From Magnetococcales bacterium (lineage in GTDB: Bacteria > Pseudomonadota > Magnetococcia > Magnetococcales > UBA8363), in the NCBI GenBank assembly GCA_002753515.1, contig PEAK01000032.1:1-44686 (forward strand): a stretch of 44,686 nucleotides of DNA, written 5' to 3'. Positions within the stretch are counted from its first letter, which is position 1, and the number at the start of each line of letters is the position of its first letter. A program made the position numbers and the translations under genes. This document shows positions 17,023 through 24,227 of this stretch, one piece after another. Under the pieces are notes generated by a model. The model was given only the letters and a program-made list of their open reading frames with translations, was not told where the DNA came from and did not search any database.

Positions 17023-18125
17023 TCCAGGCTCCTTGGACCCGCCAGGTTGGTCAAGCGGACCTCGCTGGAAAAGAGGTGTCGGCGGTAGGCTGTGTTGAGA
17101 TCCGCTGCTGTAAGGGTGATATCTGCCAAGGTATAGCTTTTATTATCCGATTGACCGGCAGATTGCGACAGGGTGCGCACCAGGAGCCATGCCTGGACCG
17201 ACATGACGGATGTCCACTGGGAGAGCGTGGGCGCGTTGCTGTAAGTTGATGGGACACCCGATCCGACCATGCCCGTTTGGCTGTTGGTTGAGGTGTCCGT
17301 ATCGATGCCGTACAGGATTTTCATGAATTCCACCCCCTCGGCTACGGGGGTGATCACCATGGCGGTCGCGCCGCTTGCTGCTGTCAGATCAAGACGCTTG
17401 AGAGTGGGAATGGTGTCGTCACTGCTGGTACAGATGCCATTGGTGCCACTGCCAACGCTGCAAGGGGCCACGAAAAACAGGGTGACGTGCAGTTTTCGCG
17501 TATCAGCCGCCGATACGGTCGCACCGTTACGTTTGTTGATGGATACCACGCCGCCATCGGCGGTGGTGGACGGGACATTGGCGGTGGAGCTGCCGAACTG
17601 GATGGCTGCGGTGGTGACATTGGCCTGGAGGTAGACCTCGTTGGTAACCGGGGTACCGCTGAGTACGGCAGTATCAGCCCGACGCATCACGATGATATCG
17701 GAGCCGGGTTGCAGGTTGGCATTGGGGAGATAGGATGTTTGACAGCTCGTGCTGCTGATATCGGCGCGACTGGTTTTCGATGTCGCACGATACCCCTGTA
17801 TCGGCAACGCTATGGCAGCCAGGAGGGACGTGGCATCGGTGGCACACGGGTCGGGCAGGGTAGCCGGAGTTGTTGGGGAACTCTGGAAATAATGACCAAA
17901 ATATCCGGTATGGCGCAACTCTTCGTACAGGGTATTGATGGAATAACTCCCATTTTCTTCGATATCACTGGAACTTTGCAATTCTTTCTGCGTTCGCGAT
18001 GAGGTAACCAGCATGGAGATGATCGCCAGCAAAATCACCAAACCAATCGCCATGGAGACCATGAGTTCCACGAGGGAAAATCCCCTTTGCCGATTGGGAT
18101 GAGGGTGTATCACTGTTTGAGCCAT
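17019..18125 (-). CDS. pilW: PilW-like minor pilin
   Basis: The protein has 368 residues. The leader MAQTVIHPHPNRQRG ends at a type III signal peptide site followed by FSLVELMVSMAIGLVILLAI, with the E5 glutamate present. The ectodomain segment EENGSYSINTLYEELRHTGY is a hallmark of PilW (an x-L-x-x-x-L-R-x-A/T-G-Y pattern). Length fits the family. It lies 21 bp downstream of pilV and overlaps pilX. It should be processed by PilD and incorporated into the pilus-tip minor-pilin complex in the inner membrane. The counterpart in the other cluster is at 21473-22837, only distantly similar. Confidence 0.88.
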   Translation of the reverse strand: MAQTVIHPHPNRQRGFSLVELMVSMAIGLVILLAIISMLVTSSRTQKELQSSSDIEENGSYSINTLYEELRHTGYFGHYFQSSPTTPATLPDPCATDATSLLAAIALPIQGYRATSKTSRADISSTSCQTSYLPNANLQPGSDIIVMRRADTAVLSGTPVTNEVYLQANVTTAAIQFGSSTANVPSTTADGGVVSINKRNGATVSAADTRKLHVTLFFVAPCSVGSGTNGICTSSDDTIPTLKRLDLTAASGATAMVITPVAEGVEFMKILYGIDTDTSTNSQTGMVGSGVPSTYSNAPTLSQWTSVMSVQAWLLVRTLSQSAGQSDNKSYTLADITLTAADLNTAYRRHLFSSEVRLTNLAGPRSLE

Positions 18126-18146
18126 GGGTTTGGCACCTTACAGGAG

Positions 18147-18965
18147 TCAAGACGAGGTCAGATTGGCAAAACGGACGGTTTTGCTCACGGCCCGACGTTT
18201 GCTTTCAGATCCGTACAGGCCGTTGGCGCAGACGGCTGTGGGTGCCGTGGTATCGGTCATGCCCTGCCAGGAGATGGTGACGGTATAGGCACCACTGCCG
18301 TCGATGCTTGCCCCCGTACTGTCGGTTAACTGGGTGGTTGCATCGTAGCTGATGCAGGCCCTGGCACCGATCATGCCCCCGGTACCGGAGCCGCTTTTGG
18401 TTTCGGACAAGCCTTGTAACTGACTGTTCAGGGCGCTGAGCGTGGCGTCAGCACGGGTATTGTAAGCGGAAGTACTGGCGGCGCAACCCGTTGGTAACGC
18501 CCAACCGCTCCCTGTCGTTCCGATGAATGGCGTTCCGCTGGTCAGATTGGTGGTGAAGTGGAAGCAGGAGAGGGTCGTGCGATTGACGTTGAGGCGTTCG
18601 CTGATATCCGATAACAGGATCAAGGCCTGGGAACGTTGGTAGGACTCCAGCTCGGAGGCGTGTACCCGGGCCATCAGAGCGGCCAGCCCCAGGAGCCCGA
18701 TGGAAACAATGAGCATGGTGATCAGAACTTCCAACAGGGAAAATCCTAGCTCTACTTTGTCATATTTGTAGTTCGGTGTTTGTAGCCTCTGGATTCCCGC
18801 TTTCGCGGGAATGACAGCTACCTTCTTCAACGGAATTTTTGTTTTGTCATTCCCGCGAAAGCGGGAATCCATGGTGTTTACCCCAATGTGACAAAGTAGA
18901 ACCAGGCTATCCGGGAAGTTTCCCGGCATCCCAAGGCTATGTATGCGAGGGGGTTGCGTTGCCAT
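18147..18965 (-). CDS. pilV: PilV-like minor pilin with MITE-extended leader peptide
   Basis: The mature part begins at FSLLEVLITMLIVSIGLLGL, a typical PilV prepilin start, followed by a helix with SERLNVNRTTL. I chose ATG 18965 because it overlaps the fimT stop as TAATG; a GTG at 18974 is in frame. With this start the leader is 74 residues, far longer than the usual 6-30. A palindromic element (18753-18898) supplies 48 codons of it, including DSRFRGND and VIPAKAGIQ. Its net length of 144 bp keeps the frame. Removing it would restore a leader of about 26 residues. An internal ATG at the start of MDSRFRG, inside the element, could serve as an alternative start and would shorten the leader to about 43. 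Prepilin processing should still occur after LG. Confidence 0.85.
   Translation of the reverse strand: MATQPPRIHSLGMPGNFPDSLVLLCHIGVNTMDSRFRGNDKTKIPLKKVAVIPAKAGIQRLQTPNYKYDKVELGFSLLEVLITMLIVSIGLLGLAALMARVHASELESYQRSQALILLSDISERLNVNRTTLSCFHFTTNLTSGTPFIGTTGSGWALPTGCAASTSAYNTRADATLSALNSQLQGLSETKSGSGTGGMIGARACISYDATTQLTDSTGASIDGSGAYTVTISWQGMTDTTAPTAVCANGLYGSESKRRAVSKTVRFANLTSS
18753..18898. mobile_element. MITE-like palindromic element, copy A, inside pilV leader
   Basis: The element is bounded by TA dinucleotides with inverted ends TACTTTGTCA and TGACAAAGTA (in copy A the match extends outward to TCTAC/GTAGA). Inside are two perfectly complementary 25-bp arms at 18791-18815 and 18846-18870, each itself a palindrome built on TTCCCGC/GCGGGAA. 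No transposase is encoded. The TA flanks suggest a Tc1/mariner-IS630-type non-autonomous element, which is an inference. Counting one TA as the target duplication, the net insertion is 144 bp, a multiple of three. It is a relative of copy B at 21531-21676, in the same orientation relative to its host gene. Confidence 0.8.
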
Positions 18966-19444
18966 TAGGTACACCCATTGGTTGTGTCGTTATCGCCATC
19001 GATTTTGATATGGGGCATGCCGTTGGTACTGACGGTAATACAACGCATGGTTACGCGGGTGTTGCCGGTTACATAAGCCTGGAAATCGCTGACGGTTGCT
19101 GTCGGACGACCGTTACCCTGGAAGGTGACGTTGGTGCTGGGTCCTGAAATGGCCAGTTCGGTATACGGATCCACAGTTTTGAGGACTGTTGTTCCGTACT
19201 GGACAGTCCAACCCCCATTCCAGGTCGTGTTGGGAACGATGGAGACGCTGGCGTTGCGCTTGATGGCTTCACTGCGGGCGTAGAGAAGGCTCAAATGGTA
19301 GTCGGAGACGGCGCTTTTGACCTTTTGGTTCAGAAGGCTGGTTCTCAGGTGTGGCATGCCCACGGCAACCATGATGGCGACGACTGCCACACCGATCAGG
19401 AGCTCTACCAAGGTAAAACCCGATTGCGCAGAATTCCGTTTCAT
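18965..19444 (-). CDS. fimT: FimT/GspH-family minor pseudopilin
   Basis: The predicted protein of about 159 residues starts MKRNSAQSG, then FTLVELLIGVAVVAIMVAVG with E5. This is followed by the GspH/FimT helix pattern LSLLYARSEAIKRNASVSI, where R-S-E-A-I-K-R is the family signature. ATG 19444 gives a normal nine-residue leader; GTG 19474 is an upstream in-frame alternative. A C-terminal Cys pair is present (RCI and the final GCT). Its stop overlaps the pilV start (TAATG). FimT-type pilins act at the pilus tip and in some species bind DNA during uptake. Confidence 0.87.
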   Translation of the reverse strand: MKRNSAQSGFTLVELLIGVAVVAIMVAVGMPHLRTSLLNQKVKSAVSDYHLSLLYARSEAIKRNASVSIVPNTTWNGGWTVQYGTTVLKTVDPYTELAISGPSTNVTFQGNGRPTATVSDFQAYVTGNTRVTMRCITVSTNGMPHIKIDGDNDTTNGCT

Positions 19445-19495
19445 GTTTGGCAAGTACGTGACCATGGTTTTCACTGTTTTGGCAATGCATGACGC

Positions 19496-19912
19496 CTACC
19501 AGCCCGCGACCCCATTGAGTGTTTTGGCGCCGGTGCTGCTCAGGGTCAGGGTGCCATCCTGAAGTTGTGACCCGCTGGGGGTGGCCGTTATGGTGTACGA
19601 AGGTGGGGGACCGGATGAAGCGGCCACCGCCACCGAATAGTAGGAATTGGAGCAGGCCGATGCGGTACAGGTCCAACTGTCGGCGCTGAAATTGAGGGTG
19701 GTCAACGAACTGGTATAACTCAGTGCATCCATGAGGTATTGTTCTTGGCGATTGGCCATGTTGACCATGAGTTGTTGCGCGTCGGACCGCCGGGATTTGC
19801 GCACGGAAGAGGAATAGCTCGGTAGCGCAAAGGCAACCAGGAGACTGATGATCGTAACCACGACCATCAATTCAACCAGGGTGAATCCTTGTGATTTGTC
19901 AGGTTGATACAC
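19496..19912 (-). CDS. pilE: PilE-like minor pilin
   Basis: The protein has 138 residues with an eight-residue leader MYQPDKSQ then GFTLVELMVVVTIISLLVAF, E5 present. The following segment VRKSRRSDAQQLMVNMANRQ closely follows the PilE minor-pilin pattern (K-x-R-R-x-D-A). Two cysteines in the C-terminal half could form the D-region disulphide. It is the first gene of the minus-strand cluster, with the start 64 bp from a good extended -10 promoter. It is a minor pilin by size and context. A major-pilin role cannot be formally excluded. Confidence 0.87.
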   Translation of the reverse strand: MYQPDKSQGFTLVELMVVVTIISLLVAFALPSYSSSVRKSRRSDAQQLMVNMANRQEQYLMDALSYTSSLTTLNFSADSWTCTASACSNSYYSVAVAASSGPPPSYTITATPSGSQLQDGTLTLSSTGAKTLNGVAGW

Positions 19913-20117
19913 GACGGTTTCCCGGAAGATATTGGTGACTGATTCGTATCCTGTTGGATTCTGTTGACTGGCATGATTATACCATCGACCAGGGTAAAGC
20001 GGAATCTCAATGTTGATCGTTTGTTGGCAATAAACACTTTACATTGTTAGTGATTGTTTGTTAATCTTATAGGGAGTGATTGATTCGGTTCCTTTGTTTC
20101 TTTGCCAGGGTGGCCCC
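19913..20117. other. Divergent intergenic region between the two pilus-tip clusters
   Basis: This 205-bp AT-richer segment separates the two head-to-head operons and must carry at least one promoter in each direction. The leftward promoter candidate is listed separately. Rightward, TTTACA at 20038-20043 could be a -35 box with a poor -10 about 18 bp later (TAATCT, 20062-20067). I found no sigma-54 pair with correct GG/GC spacing. Confidence 0.45.
19976..19984 (-). promoter_or_regulatory. Extended -10 promoter element for the minus-strand pilus cluster
   Basis: Read on the minus strand this is TGGTATAAT, a perfect TGN-TATAAT extended -10 box, about 64 bp upstream of the pilE start. The expected -35 position has no good match, which is usual for extended -10 promoters. 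The assignment is by consensus only. Confidence 0.5.
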
Positions 20118-20822
20118 ATGGCCGACTGCTTTCCCAAGAGCGATTTCGCTTGTGTGCCGAACGATGTTCATCCCGTGCATCAATCACGGGTTTGGCGATT
20201 ATTGGCAGCGCCAAGGTACCGAGCGAGCCGGTTTACAGGCTTCACCGTCATAGAACTCATGGTTGCCATCCTGGTACTCGCAGTCCTGGCCATGGTGGCG
20301 GTTCCTTCCTTTAAAACCATGATCCGTACAGCCCGTGTGACTTCCCAGGTCAATGATTTTGTGGGAACGCTTGCTCTGGCCCGCAATACGGCAATCAAAC
20401 GTGGTACCACGGTGACCGTCTGCGCCAGCGATCAATCCACGGGCAGTACTACGTCATCTTCCTGCTCCACAAGTACTTGGCAAATTGGCTGGATGGTGTA
20501 CGTTGGTTCCTATACCACAACCCCGGCTGCCTCCACGATTTTAAAAGTTCATACCAATTTTGCTGGCAGTGCCGGTTCCACACAAAATACGTTGCGCGGC
20601 GTGGATACCAATGTGACGCCCAATATCACCTATTTTGGCTCATTTATCTCTTTTCTGCCTTCGGGGCAGGTCTATATGGCCAGTGGTACCAATCGAGGTT
20701 GTTTTTTTCTGATTGATTCGGTGCAAAATGTGGTTAGCGTGATGCAAATCAGCAAGGGGGGGCGTATCCGCCCGACTTCCATGACGCTGCCTGCATCCGG
20801 GACGGCTATTCCATGTACCTGA
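20118..20822 (+). CDS. fimT: FimT/GspH-family minor pseudopilin (second cluster)
   Basis: Beginning at ATG 20118, preceded by a GGG-rich ribosome site, the product has 234 residues. The leader is about 39 residues, rich in Arg near its end (PRYRASRFTG). It then has FTVIELMVAILVLAVLAMVA with E5 and the FimT/GspH helix FVGTLALARNTAIKRGTTVTV. The family C-terminal strand pattern (FLPSGQVYMASG) is also present. The frame stays open upstream to 20076, so the start is not certain. The leader is long even without any inserted element. It is the first gene of the plus-strand cluster and overlaps pilV by 10 nt. Confidence 0.85.
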   Translation: MADCFPKSDFACVPNDVHPVHQSRVWRLLAAPRYRASRFTGFTVIELMVAILVLAVLAMVAVPSFKTMIRTARVTSQVNDFVGTLALARNTAIKRGTTVTVCASDQSTGSTTSSSCSTSTWQIGWMVYVGSYTTTPAASTILKVHTNFAGSAGSTQNTLRGVDTNVTPNITYFGSFISFLPSGQVYMASGTNRGCFFLIDSVQNVVSVMQISKGGRIRPTSMTLPASGTAIPCT

Positions 20823-21442
20823 TCCCTGATTTTCGATCTTCTACCGTCATAGGCGATCATTCCAGGGCGGGTTTGACCCTGATTGAAGTGCTGATCACCA
20901 TGGCGGTCACGGCGATTGCCCTGCTCGGGGTCGTCAAGATGCAAATCAACGACATGGTTCATGTGCAAAACTCCTACTTGCGTGCTGTGGCAACCCATCT
21001 GGCATCGGACATGATGGATCGGATTCGCGCCAACAAGACCGGGATCAACAATGGCGATTACAACAGCATTACAACCACCCCCACAACCATAACCGCCAAT
21101 GTCACCTGTGTGACGTCAACCTGCTCGACAACCACGGCACCAACCATCGCCACTTATGATGCCTATGTTTGGCGTACCAATGTTGCCAACAGTTTTCCAT
21201 CCAAAGTGGCCACAGCGACGGGCACTGTGACCGGATGCAATCAAAATACGGTTCCCGCTTGCACAGAGTACACAACGCAGGGGACTGAGTTTACCATCGT
21301 CATCAGTTGGCGACTCCCGGGAATCCCCAAACAAGCTTTACTGCCGGCGGGCAGCCCGACCTCCTGTAGCGCGATGGTGGCAGGGAGCAGCGTCCGGGAT
21401 GAAACGTGTTATCAGGTCAGTTTTCGGGCCTTTCCAAACTGA
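20813..21442 (+). CDS. pilV: PilV-like minor pilin (second cluster)
   Basis: The protein has 209 residues. The leader of about 19 residues ends RAG and is followed by LTLIEVLITMAVTAIALLGV (E5 present), then the PilV helix NSYLRAVATHLASDMMDRIRANK, in which the D-M-M-D-R-I-R-A-N pattern is a strong family marker. Cys residues in the C-terminal half could pair. The start codon lies 10 nt inside the end of fimT. It is the normal-leader counterpart of the MITE-bearing pilV at 18147-18965, which makes the pair a natural comparison. Confidence 0.9.
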   Translation: MYLIPDFRSSTVIGDHSRAGLTLIEVLITMAVTAIALLGVVKMQINDMVHVQNSYLRAVATHLASDMMDRIRANKTGINNGDYNSITTTPTTITANVTCVTSTCSTTTAPTIATYDAYVWRTNVANSFPSKVATATGTVTGCNQNTVPACTEYTTQGTEFTIVISWRLPGIPKQALLPAGSPTSCSAMVAGSSVRDETCYQVSFRAFPN

Positions 21443-21472
21443 AGGCATCCCTATAGCAGGGAGGATCGTGTC

Positions 21473-22837
21473 GTGAAACCTGGAAATTACCCCTTTAACC
21501 AAGCTTCTCCCTTCTATTGGTTTTCAGTTCTACTTTGTCACATGGGGAAATACTTCCTGGATCCCCGCTTTCGCGGGGATGACGGCAACTTTTTTCAACG
21601 GATTTTCAGCGTCGTCATTCCCGCGAATGCGGGAATCCAGAGATCACAAACTCCAAACTGGAAATGTGATAAAGTAACATTAGGATCTTCCGCTGGCGAG
21701 CTAGGATTTACCATCGTTGAACTGTTGATGACCACCGCCATCAGTCTTTTCATTATGACGGGTATTTCATTGCTGTACTCCAATACCAGAAACAATCTGC
21801 GCATGCAGGCGGATGCCTCGTTCATGACGGAGAATGCCCAATTCGCCTTGGACGGTCTGGAGTTTCATTTACGCCTTGTCGGTCATTGGGGGGGGGTGAA
21901 GGATGCTGCGGTAACCGGTTTGACCCTGGCTGGTTGCAGCGGTTTCGCCATTCCATCGACGCTGGTATCCCTCCAGGGGTATGCCGGTGGGGCCACCGTA
22001 CCGGCGGGACCCGACCAGTGCATCACCGCCCTGGCGGATTATCAACGCAATTCGGATATCCTGGTTGTTCGTTATGCCCTGCCAGACGCCATTTTTCCCG
22101 TGGATACCACGCTCAGCTATTCCTTGGGGGCCCTGGTACAGACCCCCGACATCACCAGTACCCAAACCTCACCGGCTACCCTCTATCGCTGCTGTACGAC
22201 AGGGATTCCTTCCACTGCCGGAACCTTCAGCGCCGGGGAATGGTCGACTCTGAATAATGCCTATATCGTGCGCAGCCTGGTCGGTAAGAGCGCCCAGATT
22301 CTGCAAACCTCTGGCACGGGACAACTGACCATTCCAGCCACCCTGCCCATGGACCGTTATAATACGACTAATCATATGTTCAAGGTTGAGATTTTTTTCA
22401 TTCGCCCTTGCAGTGATCAAGGTGCCAACGGCGTGTGCGATGCCACGGATGATAACGGCGCGCCGATTCCCACTTTGGTGTCTTATTCTTTGCAGGATGA
22501 TGGTACCATGATCCAACAAGCGGTGGTGGATGGCATTGAAATGATGAAACTGATTTACGGTGTCGATACCGATGGCGATGGCGTCCCCAATCAGTATGTG
22601 ACGGCGGCCAACGTCAGTAACTGGAGTCAGGTGGTTACGGTGCAGATCAGTCTGGTGATGCGTTCCCAGGATTTTAATGATCGTTATGCCAACCTCTACC
22701 AGCAATCTTTCTCCATGGCCGGTGGGTACACCTTTGTTCCCGCGACCGATTCCGCCACCTCAGCCACAGCGCACATCAAATCGTACAAGCGGATCATGTT
22801 TACCAAAGTGGTCCAATTGCGCAATCGGATTTATTGA
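21473..22837 (+). CDS. pilW: PilW-like minor pilin with MITE-extended leader peptide (second cluster)
   Basis: This 454-residue protein starts at GTG 21473 behind AGGGAGG. The mature sequence begins FTIVELLMTTAISLFIMTGI after ELG and shows the PilW pattern ENAQFALDGLEFHLRLVGHW. The leader is 78 residues, of which 48 codons come from the palindromic element at 21531-21676 (PRFRGDDG and VIPANAGIQ). Without it the leader would be about 30. An in-frame ATG at 21542 lies inside the element. A DTDGDGVPNQY segment near 370 looks like a calcium-binding loop. A run of nine G at 21888-21896 lies in the coding region. The stop is closely followed by the pilX start. Confidence 0.85.
   Translation: MKPGNYPFNQASPFYWFSVLLCHMGKYFLDPRFRGDDGNFFQRIFSVVIPANAGIQRSQTPNWKCDKVTLGSSAGELGFTIVELLMTTAISLFIMTGISLLYSNTRNNLRMQADASFMTENAQFALDGLEFHLRLVGHWGGVKDAAVTGLTLAGCSGFAIPSTLVSLQGYAGGATVPAGPDQCITALADYQRNSDILVVRYALPDAIFPVDTTLSYSLGALVQTPDITSTQTSPATLYRCCTTGIPSTAGTFSAGEWSTLNNAYIVRSLVGKSAQILQTSGTGQLTIPATLPMDRYNTTNHMFKVEIFFIRPCSDQGANGVCDATDDNGAPIPTLVSYSLQDDGTMIQQAVVDGIEMMKLIYGVDTDGDGVPNQYVTAANVSNWSQVVTVQISLVMRSQDFNDRYANLYQQSFSMAGGYTFVPATDSATSATAHIKSYKRIMFTKVVQLRNRIY
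21531..21676. mobile_element. MITE-like palindromic element, copy B, inside pilW leader
   Basis: The same architecture as copy A: flanking TA, ends TACTTTGTCA and TGATAAAGTA, and two palindromic arms at 21559-21583 and 21614-21638 that pair with each other with a few mismatches. Net insertion length is again 144 bp. Orientation and reading frame relative to the host prepilin gene are the same as in copy A. The two copies differ at many positions, especially between the arms, so neither is a recent copy of the other. Downstream, both hosts share GAGCTAGGATTT; copy B has an additional 21 bp before it. Confidence 0.8.
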
Positions 22838-22839
22838 CG

Positions 22840-23619
22840 ATGAAAACCAACCGGTCGTTTTCTTTATTTGGTTTGATGTGTTCCTGCGATGAACGGGGGT
22901 ACATCCTGGTCAGCAGCATGGTTTTATTGTTTGTGTTATTGATTGTTGCGTTGTCTGCCATGCAAACCACCACCATGGAGCAACAGGTCACCATCAATTC
23001 CGCCAACGCCACCCTGACCCGCCAGGGATCGGAATGGGGTCGCACGGTCATCAGCGATGTGCTGATTGATCACTTCGCCTATCGGGGATGGCCGGCACCC
23101 ATGGGCACGCTCACCGCCGGATTGTTCAACGTCCCGGCCAAATTGTTCGTCCGCTCGACGGCGGCAACAGTGACCAGTTGTACCCTGATTGGCACAACGC
23201 TACCAACAACACTTCCCGCCTCGCCAGTCAGTCTGGCAGTCAATGACGGTACCGGCGCGCAACTTTCCGACAGCAAGATGGCCGCCGGGGTGGCGACATC
23301 CATCCTCGATTTTCGTTGCCCCGATGCCCGATTGACTTTGAGTACCCGGGGTACCTTGACAAATGCTGGTGCCAGTATCGATGACACGGTCATCAATATT
23401 TACGTGATGCAATTGGGAACGGTTCTGGGGGCAGGTGCCAGTGTGGCGGAAAGTGCTGGCTACGAAGGGACCGGAAAAGGGAGTGCCAGTGGGGGTGGGG
23501 TGACCTATTTGGATGTGCGGGCCTGTAGCAGCAGCGATTTGACCTTGGGTGGGCAATGTCGCTCGGCATCTGCGGCGTCGGTGGTTCTCGGGGCACAGTA
23601 TCAAATGATCATCCGCTGA
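22840..23619 (+). CDS. pilX: PilX-like minor pilin (second cluster)
   Basis: Starting at ATG 22840 (a TTG at 22834 is an alternative), the 259-residue product has a 19-residue leader and the segment RGYILVSSMVLLFVLLIVAL. This is followed by SAMQTTTMEQQ, an almost canonical PilX junction. E5 is absent, as in the PilX/GspK group. The ectodomain is longer than that of the PilX in the other cluster (259 against 145 residues) and contains several Cys. It sits between pilW and pilE in the expected tip-complex gene order. Confidence 0.87.
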   Translation: MKTNRSFSLFGLMCSCDERGYILVSSMVLLFVLLIVALSAMQTTTMEQQVTINSANATLTRQGSEWGRTVISDVLIDHFAYRGWPAPMGTLTAGLFNVPAKLFVRSTAATVTSCTLIGTTLPTTLPASPVSLAVNDGTGAQLSDSKMAAGVATSILDFRCPDARLTLSTRGTLTNAGASIDDTVINIYVMQLGTVLGAGASVAESAGYEGTGKGSASGGGVTYLDVRACSSSDLTLGGQCRSASAASVVLGAQYQMIIR

Positions 23620-23662
23620 GCATACGTGTCGGAATGGAATCAAGAAAAAGGCTTGGAACGAA

Positions 23663-24136
23663 ATGAAATGGCAAGGCGATTGGTATCATTCTTCGGCTTC
23701 GAGGATCCTGGGCGGCAAGGGGGGATTGACCCTGGTTGAGCTTTTGGTTGCCTTGATGATTGTCGGACTGCTCGTTGTCGTGGCTGTTCCCAGTTATTGG
23801 CAAATGGTCCACAAATCCAGGCGAGGCGATGCCATGACCTCTTTGGGCAATCTGGCCAATGCTATGGAGCGGGGCATGTATACCAATAATTGCTATTCCA
23901 ATATTATCACAGGGACGCAAAATTATTCCAATATGTCTGTAGACACCTATTATCAATTGTCCATTACACTTCCTGCTGGTACCTGTCCCACTACCTACAC
24001 CCTGACCGCTACTGCCAACAGCAATACCGCCTCGGGGTACACCAGTCAAACCAAAGATAGCGACTGCCAAACTTTTACTTTAAGCAATACTGGGGTCAAA
24101 ACCTCCGCTCCCTCCACCACGGGATGCTGGAATTGA
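23663..24136 (+). CDS. pilE: PilE-like minor pilin (second cluster)
   Basis: The 157-residue protein has a leader of about 20 residues ending GKGG. It continues LTLVELLVALMIVGLLVVVA (E5 present) and the PilE-type segment MVHKSRRGDAMTSLGNLANAMER. C-terminal cysteines flank the predicted D-region (CPTTYTL, DCQTFTL and the final GCWN). It is placed between pilX and pilY1, whereas in the opposite cluster pilE comes first, so the two clusters differ in this one position. It is likely a minor pilin of the tip complex. Confidence 0.86.
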   Translation: MKWQGDWYHSSASRILGGKGGLTLVELLVALMIVGLLVVVAVPSYWQMVHKSRRGDAMTSLGNLANAMERGMYTNNCYSNIITGTQNYSNMSVDTYYQLSITLPAGTCPTTYTLTATANSNTASGYTSQTKDSDCQTFTLSNTGVKTSAPSTTGCWN

Positions 24137-24227
24137 TTTTTTTTGATCAGGTGTAGATGTGTTGAGCATCTATAAAAAAAAGGGCCAGGTACTACCTCAA
24201 GCCCTCTTGGTGAGGAGCCGCGACGCC

